Of a stretch of DNA of 64,000 nt, positions 52,874 to 61,791 are shown one piece after another. The stretch is from the NCBI GenBank assembly GCA_031277615.1, contig JAITMC010000013.1:62001-126000 (forward strand), written 5' to 3'. A program made the position numbers and the translations under genes. Numbering within the stretch: position 1 is the stretch's first letter; each line of letters begins with the position of its first letter. The notes beneath the pieces were generated by a model. That model was not told where the DNA came from. It did no database searches and was given only the letters and a program-made list of their open reading frames with translations. This DNA is from Chryseobacterium sp. (GTDB lineage: Bacteria; Bacteroidota; Bacteroidia; Flavobacteriales; Weeksellaceae).

Positions 52874-53302
52874 ATGACAGATCACAAAAATCAGATTCCG
52901 CAGTTGTTTTTAAGACTTGCCGTTTCCGTAACGATGCTTTCCGCTGTAGCCGACAGATTCGGTTTTTGGGGTAAAGATTCAGCATGGGGAAACTGGGCCA
53001 ATTTTGAAAAATATACCCAACAGCTTACTTTTTTCCTTCCTGAATCATTCAGTACAATTTCTGCCTATGCAGCCACATCCCTGGAAATTCTTTTTCCCCT
53101 GATGCTGATCACAGGCTGGAAGACAAGAATTGCTGCATACGGATCAGGATTTCTGCTGCTGGTTTTTGCTTTGTCAATGACGGTTGCATTAGGCCCCAAA
53201 GCTCCGCTTGACTTTTCGGTGTGGGTAGGAAGTGCAGGTGCCTTTTTACTGGCGGTACAGTCCAGATACTTTTTTAGCATAGATCATTTAACCCAAAAAT
53301 AA
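52874..53302 (+). CDS. DoxX-family membrane protein
   Basis: A 142-aa protein with four transmembrane segments. It has PQLFLRLAVSVTMLSAVADRFGFWG and a late GSGFLLLVFALSMTVALG segment, typical of the DoxX/DoxD group. I start at MTDHKNQIPQ (52874); the frame opens 14 codons earlier. The next gene begins 4 nt after its stop, and the pair DoxX plus AhpD-like is common in oxidative-stress operons. Confidence 0.82.
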   Translation: MTDHKNQIPQLFLRLAVSVTMLSAVADRFGFWGKDSAWGNWANFEKYTQQLTFFLPESFSTISAYAATSLEILFPLMLITGWKTRIAAYGSGFLLLVFALSMTVALGPKAPLDFSVWVGSAGAFLLAVQSRYFFSIDHLTQK

Positions 53303-53306
53303 AATT

Positions 53307-53750
53307 ATGAGTACAAGAATTAATATTGCTGCCGTGGACGCAGCAGCTTACAAAGCGATGATGGGACTGGAAGGATATCTGCAGACGATTTCGCTGAACC
53401 ATATTCAGAAAGAATTAATCAAGATCAGAGCTTCACAGATCAACGGATGTGCTTTCTGCCTGGATATGCATGCCAAAGATGCCATTAAATACGGAGAAAA
53501 CCCTCAGAGAATCTTTATTCTGGAAGGCTGGAGAGAGGCAAAGGAATTTTTTACTGAAGAAGAACAGGTGCTTTTGGCGATGACGGAGGAAATTACCCTG
53601 ATCAGCCAAAAAGGTCTTACCGAAGAAACTTTCCAGAAGGCCAAACAGTATTTTGATGATGCACAGATTTCCCAGATCATTATGGCTATCGTGACCATCA
53701 ATGGATGGAACAGAATTGCTGTGAGTACGCATATGCAGATTGCCAAATAG
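53307..53750 (+). CDS. AhpD-like carboxymuconolactone decarboxylase family protein
   Basis: A 147-aa all-helical protein with the peroxidase motif CAFCLDMH (E-like residue before, Cys-x2-Cys-x3-His) near residues 49-56, the AhpD active-site pattern. It probably reduces peroxides or thiol adducts. It follows the DoxX gene with only 4 nt between and is closed by a strong terminator. Confidence 0.9.
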   Translation: MSTRINIAAVDAAAYKAMMGLEGYLQTISLNHIQKELIKIRASQINGCAFCLDMHAKDAIKYGENPQRIFILEGWREAKEFFTEEEQVLLAMTEEITLISQKGLTEETFQKAKQYFDDAQISQIIMAIVTINGWNRIAVSTHMQIAK

Positions 53751-53773
53751 TTTCGGATGGAATAATTATTAAC

Positions 53774-53811
53774 AAAAAGCAGCATTTCGGAACTGAAATG
53801 CTGCTTTTTTT
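53774..53811 (+). terminator. terminator of the Crp-DoxX-AhpD unit
   Basis: A 15-bp stem AAAAAGCAGCATTTC/GAAATGCTGCTTTTT with a T-run, 24 nt past the AhpD-like stop. Confidence 0.85.
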
Positions 53812-53947
53812 GTGAGAAGACCGGGAAGGAAGTTGTGATAGGAAGCACAATCAATTGCGTATAGATAATGGCTTTACTTTTAACCCATCAAAGGACAGAT
53901 TATTATATTTCGTTTTTCTGAACATCCATCTTCCATCTTCCTTTTTT

Positions 53948-54931
53948 TTACAACTCATTCAATGCGGACTGGATAAAATTCAACTCTTCCTGAGAAAGTT
54001 CAATGGACATTGCTTTTGCATTTTCAACTGCCTGTCGGGCGTTTCTTGCTCCTGCAAGAACTACTGTGATAGCAGGCTGTAAAGTTGTCCAGCGTAATAC
54101 CAGCTGAGAAAGGGTAGCTCCTTTTTGCTGAGCAATAGGCTCAATTTTTTCAAGGAATGTCTTTACTTTATTTAAATCAAATTGCGAGAAATAGCCGTTT
54201 CTGTGGTCGTTTTCCTTCAATTGGTTTTCCTTGAAATATTTTCCGGTCAATAGGCCTCTTTCCATGGGGCTGTATACGATAATTCCGGAGTTGTTTTCTA
54301 AGGAATAAGGGATCAGGTCATTTTCAATAGTACGGTTCAGCATGCTGTAAGAAACCTGGTTGCCGGCTAAATGAAGCGTTCTGTTCGCTTCCTGCATCTG
54401 GGAAACAGAATAATTACTTACCCCGGCGGCCCGTACTTTTCCCTGCTGGATCATAAGCTCCATCGCTTCCATGGTTTCACTGATGGGAGTGGTACTGTCC
54501 GGCCAGTGTAGCTGTAAAAGATCAATATAGTCTGTGCGGAGTCTTTTTAAACTTTCTTCCACTTCCCTGATGACATTCGCTTTTGAAGCATATTTATAAA
54601 CGGGAATTGTTTTTCCGCTTTCTTCAGCATCAAAGAAAAATTCCCCTTTCCCATGATTGCTTCCGTCCCATACCAGCCCGAATTTTGTTAATAGCTGAAT
54701 TTGGGAACGGTCTTTACCTTTTATGGCTTCACCAATCATTTCTTCACTCAATCCGAAACCATAAAACGGTGCGGTATCAATAGAAGTAACTCCATGGTCC
54801 AATGAAGCATGAATAGAGTTGATAGAATCCTGCTTATCGTTTCCGCCCCACATATTCCCTCCGATAGCGAATGCTCCGTGGGTGATGGCTGATAACTGCA
54901 GCTCTGTATTTCCTAATTTTCTGTATTCCAT
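53948..54931 (-). CDS. aldo/keto reductase
   Basis: A 327-aa TIM-barrel reductase of the AKR family: MEYRKLGNTELQLSAITHG, DTAPFYGFGLSEEMIGEAI with the catalytic Asp and Tyr, LQLHWPDSTTPISETMEAM, and a C-terminal NADPH site. Substrate unknown; likely an aldehyde reductase. I start at MEYRKLG (54931). It is on the same strand as the DJ-1, ABM and MdaB genes, which precede it. Confidence 0.92.
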   Translation of the reverse strand: MEYRKLGNTELQLSAITHGAFAIGGNMWGGNDKQDSINSIHASLDHGVTSIDTAPFYGFGLSEEMIGEAIKGKDRSQIQLLTKFGLVWDGSNHGKGEFFFDAEESGKTIPVYKYASKANVIREVEESLKRLRTDYIDLLQLHWPDSTTPISETMEAMELMIQQGKVRAAGVSNYSVSQMQEANRTLHLAGNQVSYSMLNRTIENDLIPYSLENNSGIIVYSPMERGLLTGKYFKENQLKENDHRNGYFSQFDLNKVKTFLEKIEPIAQQKGATLSQLVLRWTTLQPAITVVLAGARNARQAVENAKAMSIELSQEELNFIQSALNEL

Positions 54932-55021
54932 TTTTTTATTTTTGAATAATACAGCCACGAAAGCCCGGCATTATTTCCGTAAGCATTGATCAATGGTTCT
55001 GTGGCTGCTGTTAATTGTATT

Positions 55022-55774
55022 TTATGGGTTGAGTTCTTTTAAAATTGCTTCCCCAACACTTTTTGCAGATTGCGGGTTCTGTCCTGTGATTACTCTCCGG
55101 TCTGCTACTGTATGATTCTGCCAGAGTCCTGATTTCTCAAATTTAGCTCCTCTCTTTTTTAACTGGTCTTCCAGAAGAAAAGGAACAACATCCGTTAATT
55201 GTACTGCCGCCTCCTCTTCATTGGTGAAAGCATTAATCTTTTTGCCATCCACTAAATAGCTGCCATTGCTGAGCCTGATATTCACGAGACCAGCCGGGCC
55301 GTGGCATACTGCCGCTACAATACCTCCATTTTCATAGATCTTTGAAGCGATAGAAGCAAGTTCCGTATTGTCTGCCAGATCCCACATGGCACCGTGTCCT
55401 CCTGCATAATAAATGGTTGAATAATTTACCGGATCAACCTGTGAAGGCTTTAAAGAATGATCGATTTTGTTTTTGTATTCCTTGTTTTCCCAAAATTCTT
55501 TATTGACAGGGTCTTTTAAATCAAATCCGTCTACGGGTGGTGTTCCGCCTTTCGGACTTACGAAGTCTATTTCATATCCGGCTTTATGCAGAACTTTCCA
55601 AGGATGGGAGACTTCGCCAAGATAATAGCCTGTGTCTTCGCCGGTATTTCCTTTTTTGTCATGGCTGGTGACCACGAATAGAATTTTCTTTTTCATACGC
55701 TGGGATTTTTGGTGTTGAGCCTGCAATAATCCGATCATTAACAAGCTTAAAAATAAAACGGCTAGTTTTTTCAT
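55022..55774 (-). CDS. DJ-1/PfpI-family protein with signal peptide
   Basis: A 250-aa protein of the type 1 glutamine amidotransferase-like fold, of the Hsp31-like branch: KKKILFVVTSHDKKG, YAGGHGAMWDLADN, and the nucleophile Cys in AVCHGPAGLVNI. It could be a glyoxalase-like enzyme or a protease. It has an additional N-terminal signal peptide (MKKLAVLFLSLLMIGLLQAQ), odd for this usually cytosolic family; an internal start at MKKKILF would give the cytosolic form. It lies in a redox-gene run. Confidence 0.87.
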   Translation of the reverse strand: MKKLAVLFLSLLMIGLLQAQHQKSQRMKKKILFVVTSHDKKGNTGEDTGYYLGEVSHPWKVLHKAGYEIDFVSPKGGTPPVDGFDLKDPVNKEFWENKEYKNKIDHSLKPSQVDPVNYSTIYYAGGHGAMWDLADNTELASIASKIYENGGIVAAVCHGPAGLVNIRLSNGSYLVDGKKINAFTNEEEAAVQLTDVVPFLLEDQLKKRGAKFEKSGLWQNHTVADRRVITGQNPQSAKSVGEAILKELNP

Positions 55775-55780
55775 GGGATA

Positions 55781-56068
55781 TTAAAGAATTTGAGTGATAT
55801 AAATCTGCGGCTTCTCCTGTAGCTTTTCTTCCACTATATCTCCGAAAGCTTTAATATAGGGCTGCTCGTTATGTTGTGCCAGACCTTCTTCACTTTTCCA
55901 GATCTCATAGAAAATAAACTCATTTTGGTCCTCAATACCCTGATGAAGGCTGTACAGCTCGTTGGCTTCTTCCTTTCTGGTTTCTGTTACCATATGCTGA
56001 AGGATATTCAGTACCTCTTTCTGATGCACTTCTTTTGCTTTGATGACTGCTGTAAGATAAATTTTCAT
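55781..56068 (-). CDS. antibiotic biosynthesis monooxygenase (ABM) domain protein
   Basis: A 95-aa ferredoxin-like alpha/beta protein: MKIYLTAVIKAKEVHQKEV, CELYSLH-like ELYSLHQGIEDQNEFIFYEIWKSEE, and HNEQPYIKAFGDIVEEKL. Members such as YgiN oxidise quinols. It begins at the stop of the MdaB gene (1-nt overlap), a typical ygiN-mdaB pairing. Confidence 0.9.
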   Translation of the reverse strand: MKIYLTAVIKAKEVHQKEVLNILQHMVTETRKEEANELYSLHQGIEDQNEFIFYEIWKSEEGLAQHNEQPYIKAFGDIVEEKLQEKPQIYITQIL

Positions 56069-56682
56069 TAGACTAACTGTGGTTTTAATTCCTGTTTAAA
56101 AACATGTTCAAGGTGCGCTCTGTAAAGTTTCATATCACGCTCTATATGGGCATTCTTCTCCACATCATGGAAATGGAAACTCTCCATCTTTTGTAAAGAA
56201 ACAAAGGCATTCATCCTGTGGAATCCAAATAACGGTCCGTCATCTACACTTGTTTCGTTAAAAAATTCTCCGGGAAGCGTAAAAGCAGTTTCAGGGGCAT
56301 TCCAGCTTGTGGTAACCATATATTTTCTTCCACCCAGCATTCCGCCGGTACCGTAATTGATTTCCGGGTTCTCGGCTTTTCTGCCGTCATTCATATAAAT
56401 TCCTTTGGCATGGCCGGCTGTGAATACATCATCGATATATTTTTTCAATCCGTTCGGAAGCTGGAACCACCAGATGGGAGTATGGTAAATAATGTAATCT
56501 GCCCACACAAATTTTTTCACCTCTTCATCTTTATCATAGCCGTCTGCTACATGGGTAACCATTACTTCCGTATGGTCGAATTTTTTTAATACTTCTAACG
56601 TGTTTTCTGCAATGGTGTGATTATATTTTCCTCCGGAATGTCCGAAGTTCTGTCCGCCGTTAATGATTAATACTTTTTTCAT
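56068..56682 (-). CDS. NAD(P)H-dependent quinone reductase (MdaB type)
   Basis: A 204-aa flavodoxin-fold reductase: KKVLIINGGQNFGHSGGKYN at the FMN site, DYIIYHTPIWWFQLPNGLKKY, TAGHAKGIYMNDGRKA, and GGMLGGRKYMVTTSWNAP. It matches MdaB in length and motifs; MdaB makes quinols with NADPH. Its neighbour ABM protein is the YgiN-like partner, so a quinone redox cycle is likely. Confidence 0.92.
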   Translation of the reverse strand: MKKVLIINGGQNFGHSGGKYNHTIAENTLEVLKKFDHTEVMVTHVADGYDKDEEVKKFVWADYIIYHTPIWWFQLPNGLKKYIDDVFTAGHAKGIYMNDGRKAENPEINYGTGGMLGGRKYMVTTSWNAPETAFTLPGEFFNETSVDDGPLFGFHRMNAFVSLQKMESFHFHDVEKNAHIERDMKLYRAHLEHVFKQELKPQLV

Positions 56683-56997
56683 TTTGATGATTGTTTAAAT
56701 TTTCTGATGCAAAGTTATGGGGTGATTTTGTATAATAAAAATAATATGATTTATAGGTAAGTATTATAAAAATTATAGTTTGTTTGAGGATAAAGATAAA
56801 AGACGAATAGATAGTAGACAGATAGATGATAGATATTGCAGGACCGGTGGATAATAGTGAACATTGGAAAAAATAAGAGTGCAGATAGAGTAAACGGGTC
56901 ATCTGAATCCCATATTATACTTGATAATATGTATAAAAATCATATGGTTTCCGGGTTGATTATCAGGCTTCTCATGTAAATTTGTTATATCAATCGA
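56683..56997. other. 315-bp AT-rich divergent promoter region
   Basis: No gene; the open frame 56660-56902 has no protein character. A perfect 8-bp inverted repeat CATATTAT (56911-56918), spacer ACTTG, ATAATATG (56924-56931) is an operator candidate. Plus-strand promoter for the phosphoesterase: TTG (56956-56958), 18-nt spacer, TAAATTTG (56977-56984). Confidence 0.5.
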
Positions 56998-57750
56998 ATG
57001 AATATGATACAGATTGCGGTTTTTAGTGATGTGCATGGGAATCTTCCGGCACTGGATGCAGTATTGAGTGATATAAGAACAAGGGGAATCCAGCAGAAAT
57101 TCTGTCTTGGAGATCTGGTGGATTTTGCTCCGTGGGGAAATGAAGTTATAGAAAAAATAAAAGTACTCCACATTCCCTGTCTGATGGGAAATCATGATGA
57201 AAGAATCGCTTTTGATATTCCGGTCATTCCTTTGGAAAAGCATTCGAAAGAGGAAACGGAAGCCAGATTTATCGCTATTGACCATTCTAAAAAGCATATT
57301 ACCCGGGAAAATAAAATGTTTCTGTCACAGCTGCCGTTTCATCTGAAACTGAATTATAAAACAGGAAATAAACACTGGAATATCCAGTTGGTTCATTCAG
57401 GAATGAAGAGTAACGATATTTATCTTTATGAAAATGAGAATGATGCGGTTTTTACAGGAATGCTGGAAGAATCCCAGGCGGATATTATTGTAATGGGACA
57501 CACCCACCTATCTTTTAAAAAACAACTGGAAAACAGAAAATGGGCCGTAAACTGCGGTTCTGTTGGCCGCTCCAAAGAAGAGAACAGGCTGGCTTCCTAT
57601 CTTATCCTGACTATCGATGAAAATAAGATCGTACCAGAAATCGTACAATTGGCCTATCCGGTGGAAGAAACTGCCCGCCAGATCGAAGAAAGCGGAATTC
57701 CTGATTATTATGCCGCATTTTTAAGAAATGAAAATATATCAGTATTATAA
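56998..57750 (+). CDS. metallophosphoesterase
   Basis: A 250-aa calcineurin-like phosphoesterase with all metal motifs: DVHGN (11-15), GDLVD (about 40), GNHDE (about 63) and GHTHLS (about 167). It has no signal peptide. It may hydrolyse cyclic nucleotides or similar phosphodiesters; the substrate is unknown. ATG 56998 and 57004 are both usable. The promoter is at 56956-56984. Confidence 0.92.
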   Translation: MNMIQIAVFSDVHGNLPALDAVLSDIRTRGIQQKFCLGDLVDFAPWGNEVIEKIKVLHIPCLMGNHDERIAFDIPVIPLEKHSKEETEARFIAIDHSKKHITRENKMFLSQLPFHLKLNYKTGNKHWNIQLVHSGMKSNDIYLYENENDAVFTGMLEESQADIIVMGHTHLSFKKQLENRKWAVNCGSVGRSKEENRLASYLILTIDENKIVPEIVQLAYPVEETARQIEESGIPDYYAAFLRNENISVL

Positions 57751-57791
57751 TTATTCTGTAATTTTGCATCAGAATATTTATATTTAAAATT

Positions 57792-58703
57792 ATGGTCAAT
57801 TTAGAATGGTACCGCACTTTTAAAGCGATATATAAAACGGGAACCCTCACAGGTGCGGCAGAAGCCCTGTTTATCTCACAACCCGGAGTAAGCCTTCATC
57901 TGGGTTCTCTGGAAGCTTATGTAGGATATAAATTATTTGACCGCACCGGGCGGAAAATGATTCCTACGGAAAGAGGAAAAGTCTTATTCAATGCTGTTTC
58001 CGAGCCACTTACGAAACTGGAGGATGTTGAGAAAAATTTCCAGAAATCTACAGAAAAACTTACCCCAACGATCAGTGTGGGAATGTGTTTTGAGACGTTT
58101 CAGACGACGCTGGAGCAATATGTTTCAACATTACCTTTTAACCTGATCATCAGCTTTGGAGAATATCCTGAAATGCTGGATCAGCTGGATAAAGGGATTT
58201 TAGATCTCATCATTACCCCTAAAAAAGGAGTGTCTCCCAATATAGAACACGAAGCCTTTTCTTCTGAACAGATCATTCTGGTTGGCGGAAAGGACGTGGA
58301 TACGGACAGCTTTCTTGAAACAGCAGCTACAAAAGGCCCCGAACATATTGAAGAATGGCTGAAACAGGAAAAATGGTATGGAACGACAGGAGATATGGAA
58401 CACTTATTCCAGTTCTGGATCATGAATTTCGGGCATAAGCCGAATTTCCGTCCCAATTATATCGTTCCGAATCTGAACTCTATCATCCGGTGTCTGAAAG
58501 GAGGAACAGGACTGGCAGTTGTCCCCGATTTCTTATGTAAAAATGAAATTGATAACGGCGAGATCAAGCTGATCTGGGAAGGTGAGAAAAAACTGGAAAA
58601 TACCCTGTATTTCGGCTGCCGTAAAAAAACAAATTATCATTCTGAAATAGATCATATCAAAGGACTGTTTCGCCGGATGATGGGTAAGAAAGTAATAGCT
58701 TAA
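57792..58703 (+). CDS. LysR-family transcriptional regulator
   Basis: A 303-aa regulator: the N-terminal winged HTH (LEWYRTFKAIYKTGTLTGAAEALFISQPGVSLHLG...RGK) and a LysR effector domain in the C-terminal 210 residues. A TAATTTTG -7 box lies at 57759-57766. The nearest divergent or redox genes (MdaB group, phosphoesterase) are candidate targets. Confidence 0.93.
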   Translation: MVNLEWYRTFKAIYKTGTLTGAAEALFISQPGVSLHLGSLEAYVGYKLFDRTGRKMIPTERGKVLFNAVSEPLTKLEDVEKNFQKSTEKLTPTISVGMCFETFQTTLEQYVSTLPFNLIISFGEYPEMLDQLDKGILDLIITPKKGVSPNIEHEAFSSEQIILVGGKDVDTDSFLETAATKGPEHIEEWLKQEKWYGTTGDMEHLFQFWIMNFGHKPNFRPNYIVPNLNSIIRCLKGGTGLAVVPDFLCKNEIDNGEIKLIWEGEKKLENTLYFGCRKKTNYHSEIDHIKGLFRRMMGKKVIA

Positions 58704-58711
58704 CGAATTCT

Positions 58712-59215
58712 ATGAAAAAAATTACAGAAACGGAACGTCTTTTACTGAGAGAGCTGACGCCTGATGATGCCCCGGAGTTTTTTAAACTTAACGAAAATCC
58801 GGATGTGATCAGATATACCGGAGATCTGCCGTTCGCAGATGTGAATGAAGCCCTGGCTTTTTTACAGAATTACAGGGATTATGACAGGAATGGCTATGGC
58901 AGATGGGCAGTTATGGATAAAGCAGGTCATGAGTTTCTCGGCTGGTGTGGCTTGAAATATCATGAGGATACCCATGAAACAGATATTGGTTTCCGGTTTT
59001 TTGAGGAGCATTGGAATAAAGGCTATGCTTCTGAAAGTGCGGCAGCCTGTCTGCAATATGGATTTGAAACTCTTCATCTTCAGAAGATCATAGGAAGGGC
59101 CATGGCCGAAAATATCGCTTCTGTAAAAGTTCTTCAGAAACTGGGGATGACCTTTGACCGGGAATTTGATTTTGACGGAAAAAGAGGGGTAATTTACACC
59201 ATTGAAAACAAATAG
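58712..59215 (+). CDS. GNAT acetyltransferase (RimJ/RimL type)
   Basis: A 167-aa N-acetyltransferase: ETERLLLRELTPDDAPEFFKLNENPDVIRYTG, GWCGLKYHEDTHETDIGFRFFEEHWNKGYASE, and HLQKIIGRAMAENIASVKVLQKLGM. It belongs to the RimJ/RimL-like ribosomal-protein or amine acetyltransferases. It follows the LysR gene by 9 nt. Confidence 0.92.
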   Translation: MKKITETERLLLRELTPDDAPEFFKLNENPDVIRYTGDLPFADVNEALAFLQNYRDYDRNGYGRWAVMDKAGHEFLGWCGLKYHEDTHETDIGFRFFEEHWNKGYASESAAACLQYGFETLHLQKIIGRAMAENIASVKVLQKLGMTFDREFDFDGKRGVIYTIENK

Positions 59216-59221
59216 ATGAGG

Positions 59222-59686
59222 TCAGAGCAGTGAATAGTTCAGTATGACCATATCCCGCATCTGTAACCCGTTTTCGTAGATCGGGAACGGATAGTTTTCG
59301 ATAAAAAAATCCTTCAGAATTCCTTTTTTCACAAAACCGTTCCTTTCATAGAACCTGATCTGCTGAAATCCAGTATCCGAAGTGCCTACCGCTAAAGTTT
59401 CATATCCATTTTCCAAAGCGATTTCTTTAGCCTTATCCATCAGAATACTTCCGATTCCTTTGCTTCTGAATGTCTCAATAACCGCCATATTTTTGATCTC
59501 TAATTCTGCCGGACTGTTTTCGTATAGGGCCATCACAGCGATATCATCTTCACCATTGTTTAAAAGATAAATGTCGGAATCTAAAATATATTGATCGATA
59601 GCTTCTTTTGTTTCATCGGCGAGCAGCAACAGATCATAAGGAATATCTGAGCCGGCCTCAGTTTTCCTGAAGGTATATTTTTCCAT
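59222..59686 (-). CDS. GNAT acetyltransferase
   Basis: A 154-aa N-acetyltransferase with the acetyl-CoA loop FRSKGIGSILMDKAKEIA and the later GFQQIRFYERNGF segment. It overlaps the next GNAT gene by 1 nt. Its acceptor is unknown. Confidence 0.88.
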   Translation of the reverse strand: MEKYTFRKTEAGSDIPYDLLLLADETKEAIDQYILDSDIYLLNNGEDDIAVMALYENSPAELEIKNMAVIETFRSKGIGSILMDKAKEIALENGYETLAVGTSDTGFQQIRFYERNGFVKKGILKDFFIENYPFPIYENGLQMRDMVILNYSLL

Positions 59687-60120
59687 TACAGACTCATATG
59701 TATGATAGGATAATCTTTTCCCGAACCGTCCTGCTCTGATCTCCCGGTCTGCCTGAATCCCATTTTTTCATAGAAGCCAATGGCCTGCGGATTCTGTTCA
59801 TTAACATCCACTTTGGTAAGGCCCGTTTTTTCCTTCATAAATTCATACAGCTTTCGGCCATATCCTTTTCCCCGGACCTCATTGTGAATGAACAACATTT
59901 CCAGATTGCCCTCTGCAACAGAGGCAAATCCTTGTGCTTCATTATTTTCTGTGATTAAATACACTTCAAGATTCGGAAGATAATCCCTAGGGATCACTTC
60001 CTGAAAGTAATTGAAATCTTCTTCAGCAAGGAAATCATGGGTAGCTTTTACGGCAGATGCCCAGATCTCCATAATTCTTGGATAATCTCCGGCCTCTGCA
60101 AGCCTGAACTGATGCGACAT
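59686..60120 (-). CDS. GNAT acetyltransferase
   Basis: A 144-aa N-acetyltransferase with VRGKGYGRKLYEFMKEK for acetyl-CoA and NPQAIGFYEKMGFRQTGRSEQDGSG. It precedes the 59222-59686 gene and overlaps it by 1 nt, so the two are co-transcribed. The tandem GNAT pair may come from one duplication, but sequence identity looks low. The acceptor is unknown. Confidence 0.88.
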   Translation of the reverse strand: MSHQFRLAEAGDYPRIMEIWASAVKATHDFLAEEDFNYFQEVIPRDYLPNLEVYLITENNEAQGFASVAEGNLEMLFIHNEVRGKGYGRKLYEFMKEKTGLTKVDVNEQNPQAIGFYEKMGFRQTGRSEQDGSGKDYPIIHMSL

Positions 60121-60745
60121 TGTTTATGGTTTTTACAAAAATAGGAATTTAAAATTTACAGCCATCGGACAGAAGATGGAATGATATTACCTCTCATTGC
60201 GGATGTTTTTTAATGCTATGATCGCTATTTTTATCAGGATTTTCTCTGTTTTTTGTTCGCCATGGCGTTTCACTCAGCAAGGAAAGGAATTAACCTTCAG
60301 ACTTAAAGAAAATATTCAACCTTTGCTGAACGAAGTGCCTTTGCGACCGAAAAAAATTATTTAAGAGTTAAAAATCTTTGCCATCGTTGCGGTGAAAAAA
60401 TTATAACCATTTTTCTTGCCTTCTGTATAATTTTCTTAAAATAAAGTGGTTTAAAGGTTTCCCACAGATTCCTCAGATCACACTGATTTTTCTCTCGCTG
60501 GTCTGGCAGATGATGCAGATTTTCTTTTGTGAGCTTCTGTGCGAAATATAATAAACTTTTAAAATAACTAACGTATTAAAATCTTTGTGCCTTTTGTGGT
60601 TTAAAGAGAAATCCTTGCATTTTTCCAACCTGTCAGATAGTAATTTTTAAATAAACAACAGTAATATTGGTAGGCAAAGTTTCCGAATTTTTGTTGCAAA
60701 TTTGTTATACCTTATCTTAATATTAAAAAATTAAAGTAAAAAATT
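60121..60745. repeat. 625-bp intergenic region of dispersed repeat fragments
   Basis: No gene of more than 50 codons with family features is seen. 60457-60530 has TTTCCCACAGATTCCTCAGAT-like text of the 49 and 51 kb family. 60583-60602 (TCTTTGTGCCTTTTGTGGTT) matches 18 of 20 positions of the ends of the GxxExxY cassette, without a gene between. TTTGCTGAACGAAGTGCCTTTGC-like text near 60320 resembles 11.1 kb. Confidence 0.6.
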
Positions 60746-61621
60746 ATGCAAAAAAAGACGTATACAGGACAGCCTGTGGTGACCTTAAATAACGGAGTGG
60801 ATATTCCGGCACTGGGATTTGGAGTATGGCAGATGGAGAATCTGGAAGAATGTGAAAAAGCTGTGGTCAAAGCAATTCAGACAGGTTACAGAATGATCGA
60901 TACGGCGGCGATCTACCAGAATGAAACAGCGGTAGGAAAGGCAGTGAAAAATGGTGGCGTTCACAGGGATGATCTTTTTATTACGTCCAAAGTCTGGGTT
61001 CAGGATCACGGATATGAAAAGACGAAGGCTGCCTTCCGGAGAACATTGGACCGACTGCAGATGGATTATCTGGATATGTACCTGATCCACTGGCCGTATG
61101 GAGATTTCCTTGGAACCTGGAAAGCATTGGAGGATTTATATAAGGAAGGGCAAATCAGAGCAATCGGAGTCTGTAATTTTACGATTGAAAAACTGGAGGA
61201 ATTAAAGGCTAACTCAGCAATACTTCCGGTGATCAACCAGATTGAGCTTCATCCTGTATTTCAGCAGAAAGAGCTTCAGAAGTATGACCGAGAAAATAAT
61301 ATCATCACCCAGCCATGGAGCCCGCTTGGAAACGGAAATGCTGATCTGTTAAATAATGCAGATCTGAAAGCTATTGCTGAAAAATACCATAAAACGGTAG
61401 CTCAGATTATTTTGAGATGGCATTTACAGGAAGGTTTTGTTGTTATTCCGAAATCGGTAACCCCATCAAGAATTGAAGAAAACTTTAATGTATTTGATTT
61501 TGAGCTTACAGAAGATGAAATGAATACCGTTCGTGCTCTGGATACCGGAAAAAGATTATTCTTTGATCCGAAAGATCCGGAATGGGAGCAGAAAATGCTT
61601 AATTCTGTAGCGGATATTTAA
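60746..61621 (+). CDS. aldo/keto reductase (2,5-diketo-D-gluconate reductase type)
   Basis: A 291-aa AKR: DIPALGFGVWQMENLEECEKAV, DTAAIYQNETAVGKAV (catalytic Asp and Tyr), LDMYLIHWPYGDFLGTW, IRAIGVCNFTIEKLEEL and VIPKSVTPSRIEENFNVFDF for NADPH. It belongs to the short prokaryotic AKR5-like group that reduces diketogluconate, methylglyoxal or similar. Terminator-like repeats follow. Confidence 0.93.
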   Translation: MQKKTYTGQPVVTLNNGVDIPALGFGVWQMENLEECEKAVVKAIQTGYRMIDTAAIYQNETAVGKAVKNGGVHRDDLFITSKVWVQDHGYEKTKAAFRRTLDRLQMDYLDMYLIHWPYGDFLGTWKALEDLYKEGQIRAIGVCNFTIEKLEELKANSAILPVINQIELHPVFQQKELQKYDRENNIITQPWSPLGNGNADLLNNADLKAIAEKYHKTVAQIILRWHLQEGFVVIPKSVTPSRIEENFNVFDFELTEDEMNTVRALDTGKRLFFDPKDPEWEQKMLNSVADI

Positions 61622-61636
61622 ATGTAATGATTTATT

Positions 61637-61699
61637 TCCCGCAGATCATATTGATGACGCAGATCTTTTTGATTGGTGAAATTGGTGAGATCTGCGGGA
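61637..61699. repeat. CCCGCAGATC inverted repeat
   Basis: TCCCGCAGATC (61637-61647) and GATCTGCGGGA (61689-61699) are an 11-bp perfect inverted repeat enclosing about 41 nt, 15 nt past the AKR stop. It belongs to the CCCACAGAT repeat family and may end the transcript. Confidence 0.65.
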
Positions 61700-61791
61700 T
61701 TTCTGTTTTCTGCCGGACGGTGATTAATATCATATCCTGTTGAATGTCAGATATTCCTGTTTTTTGTACCTTTTAATTAAAAATAAAGATC

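Noticed and set aside
56660-56902. 80-codon hydrophobic frame upstream of mdaB
   Set aside because: AT-rich promoter region; it overlaps the mdaB start and the promoters of the divergent genes.
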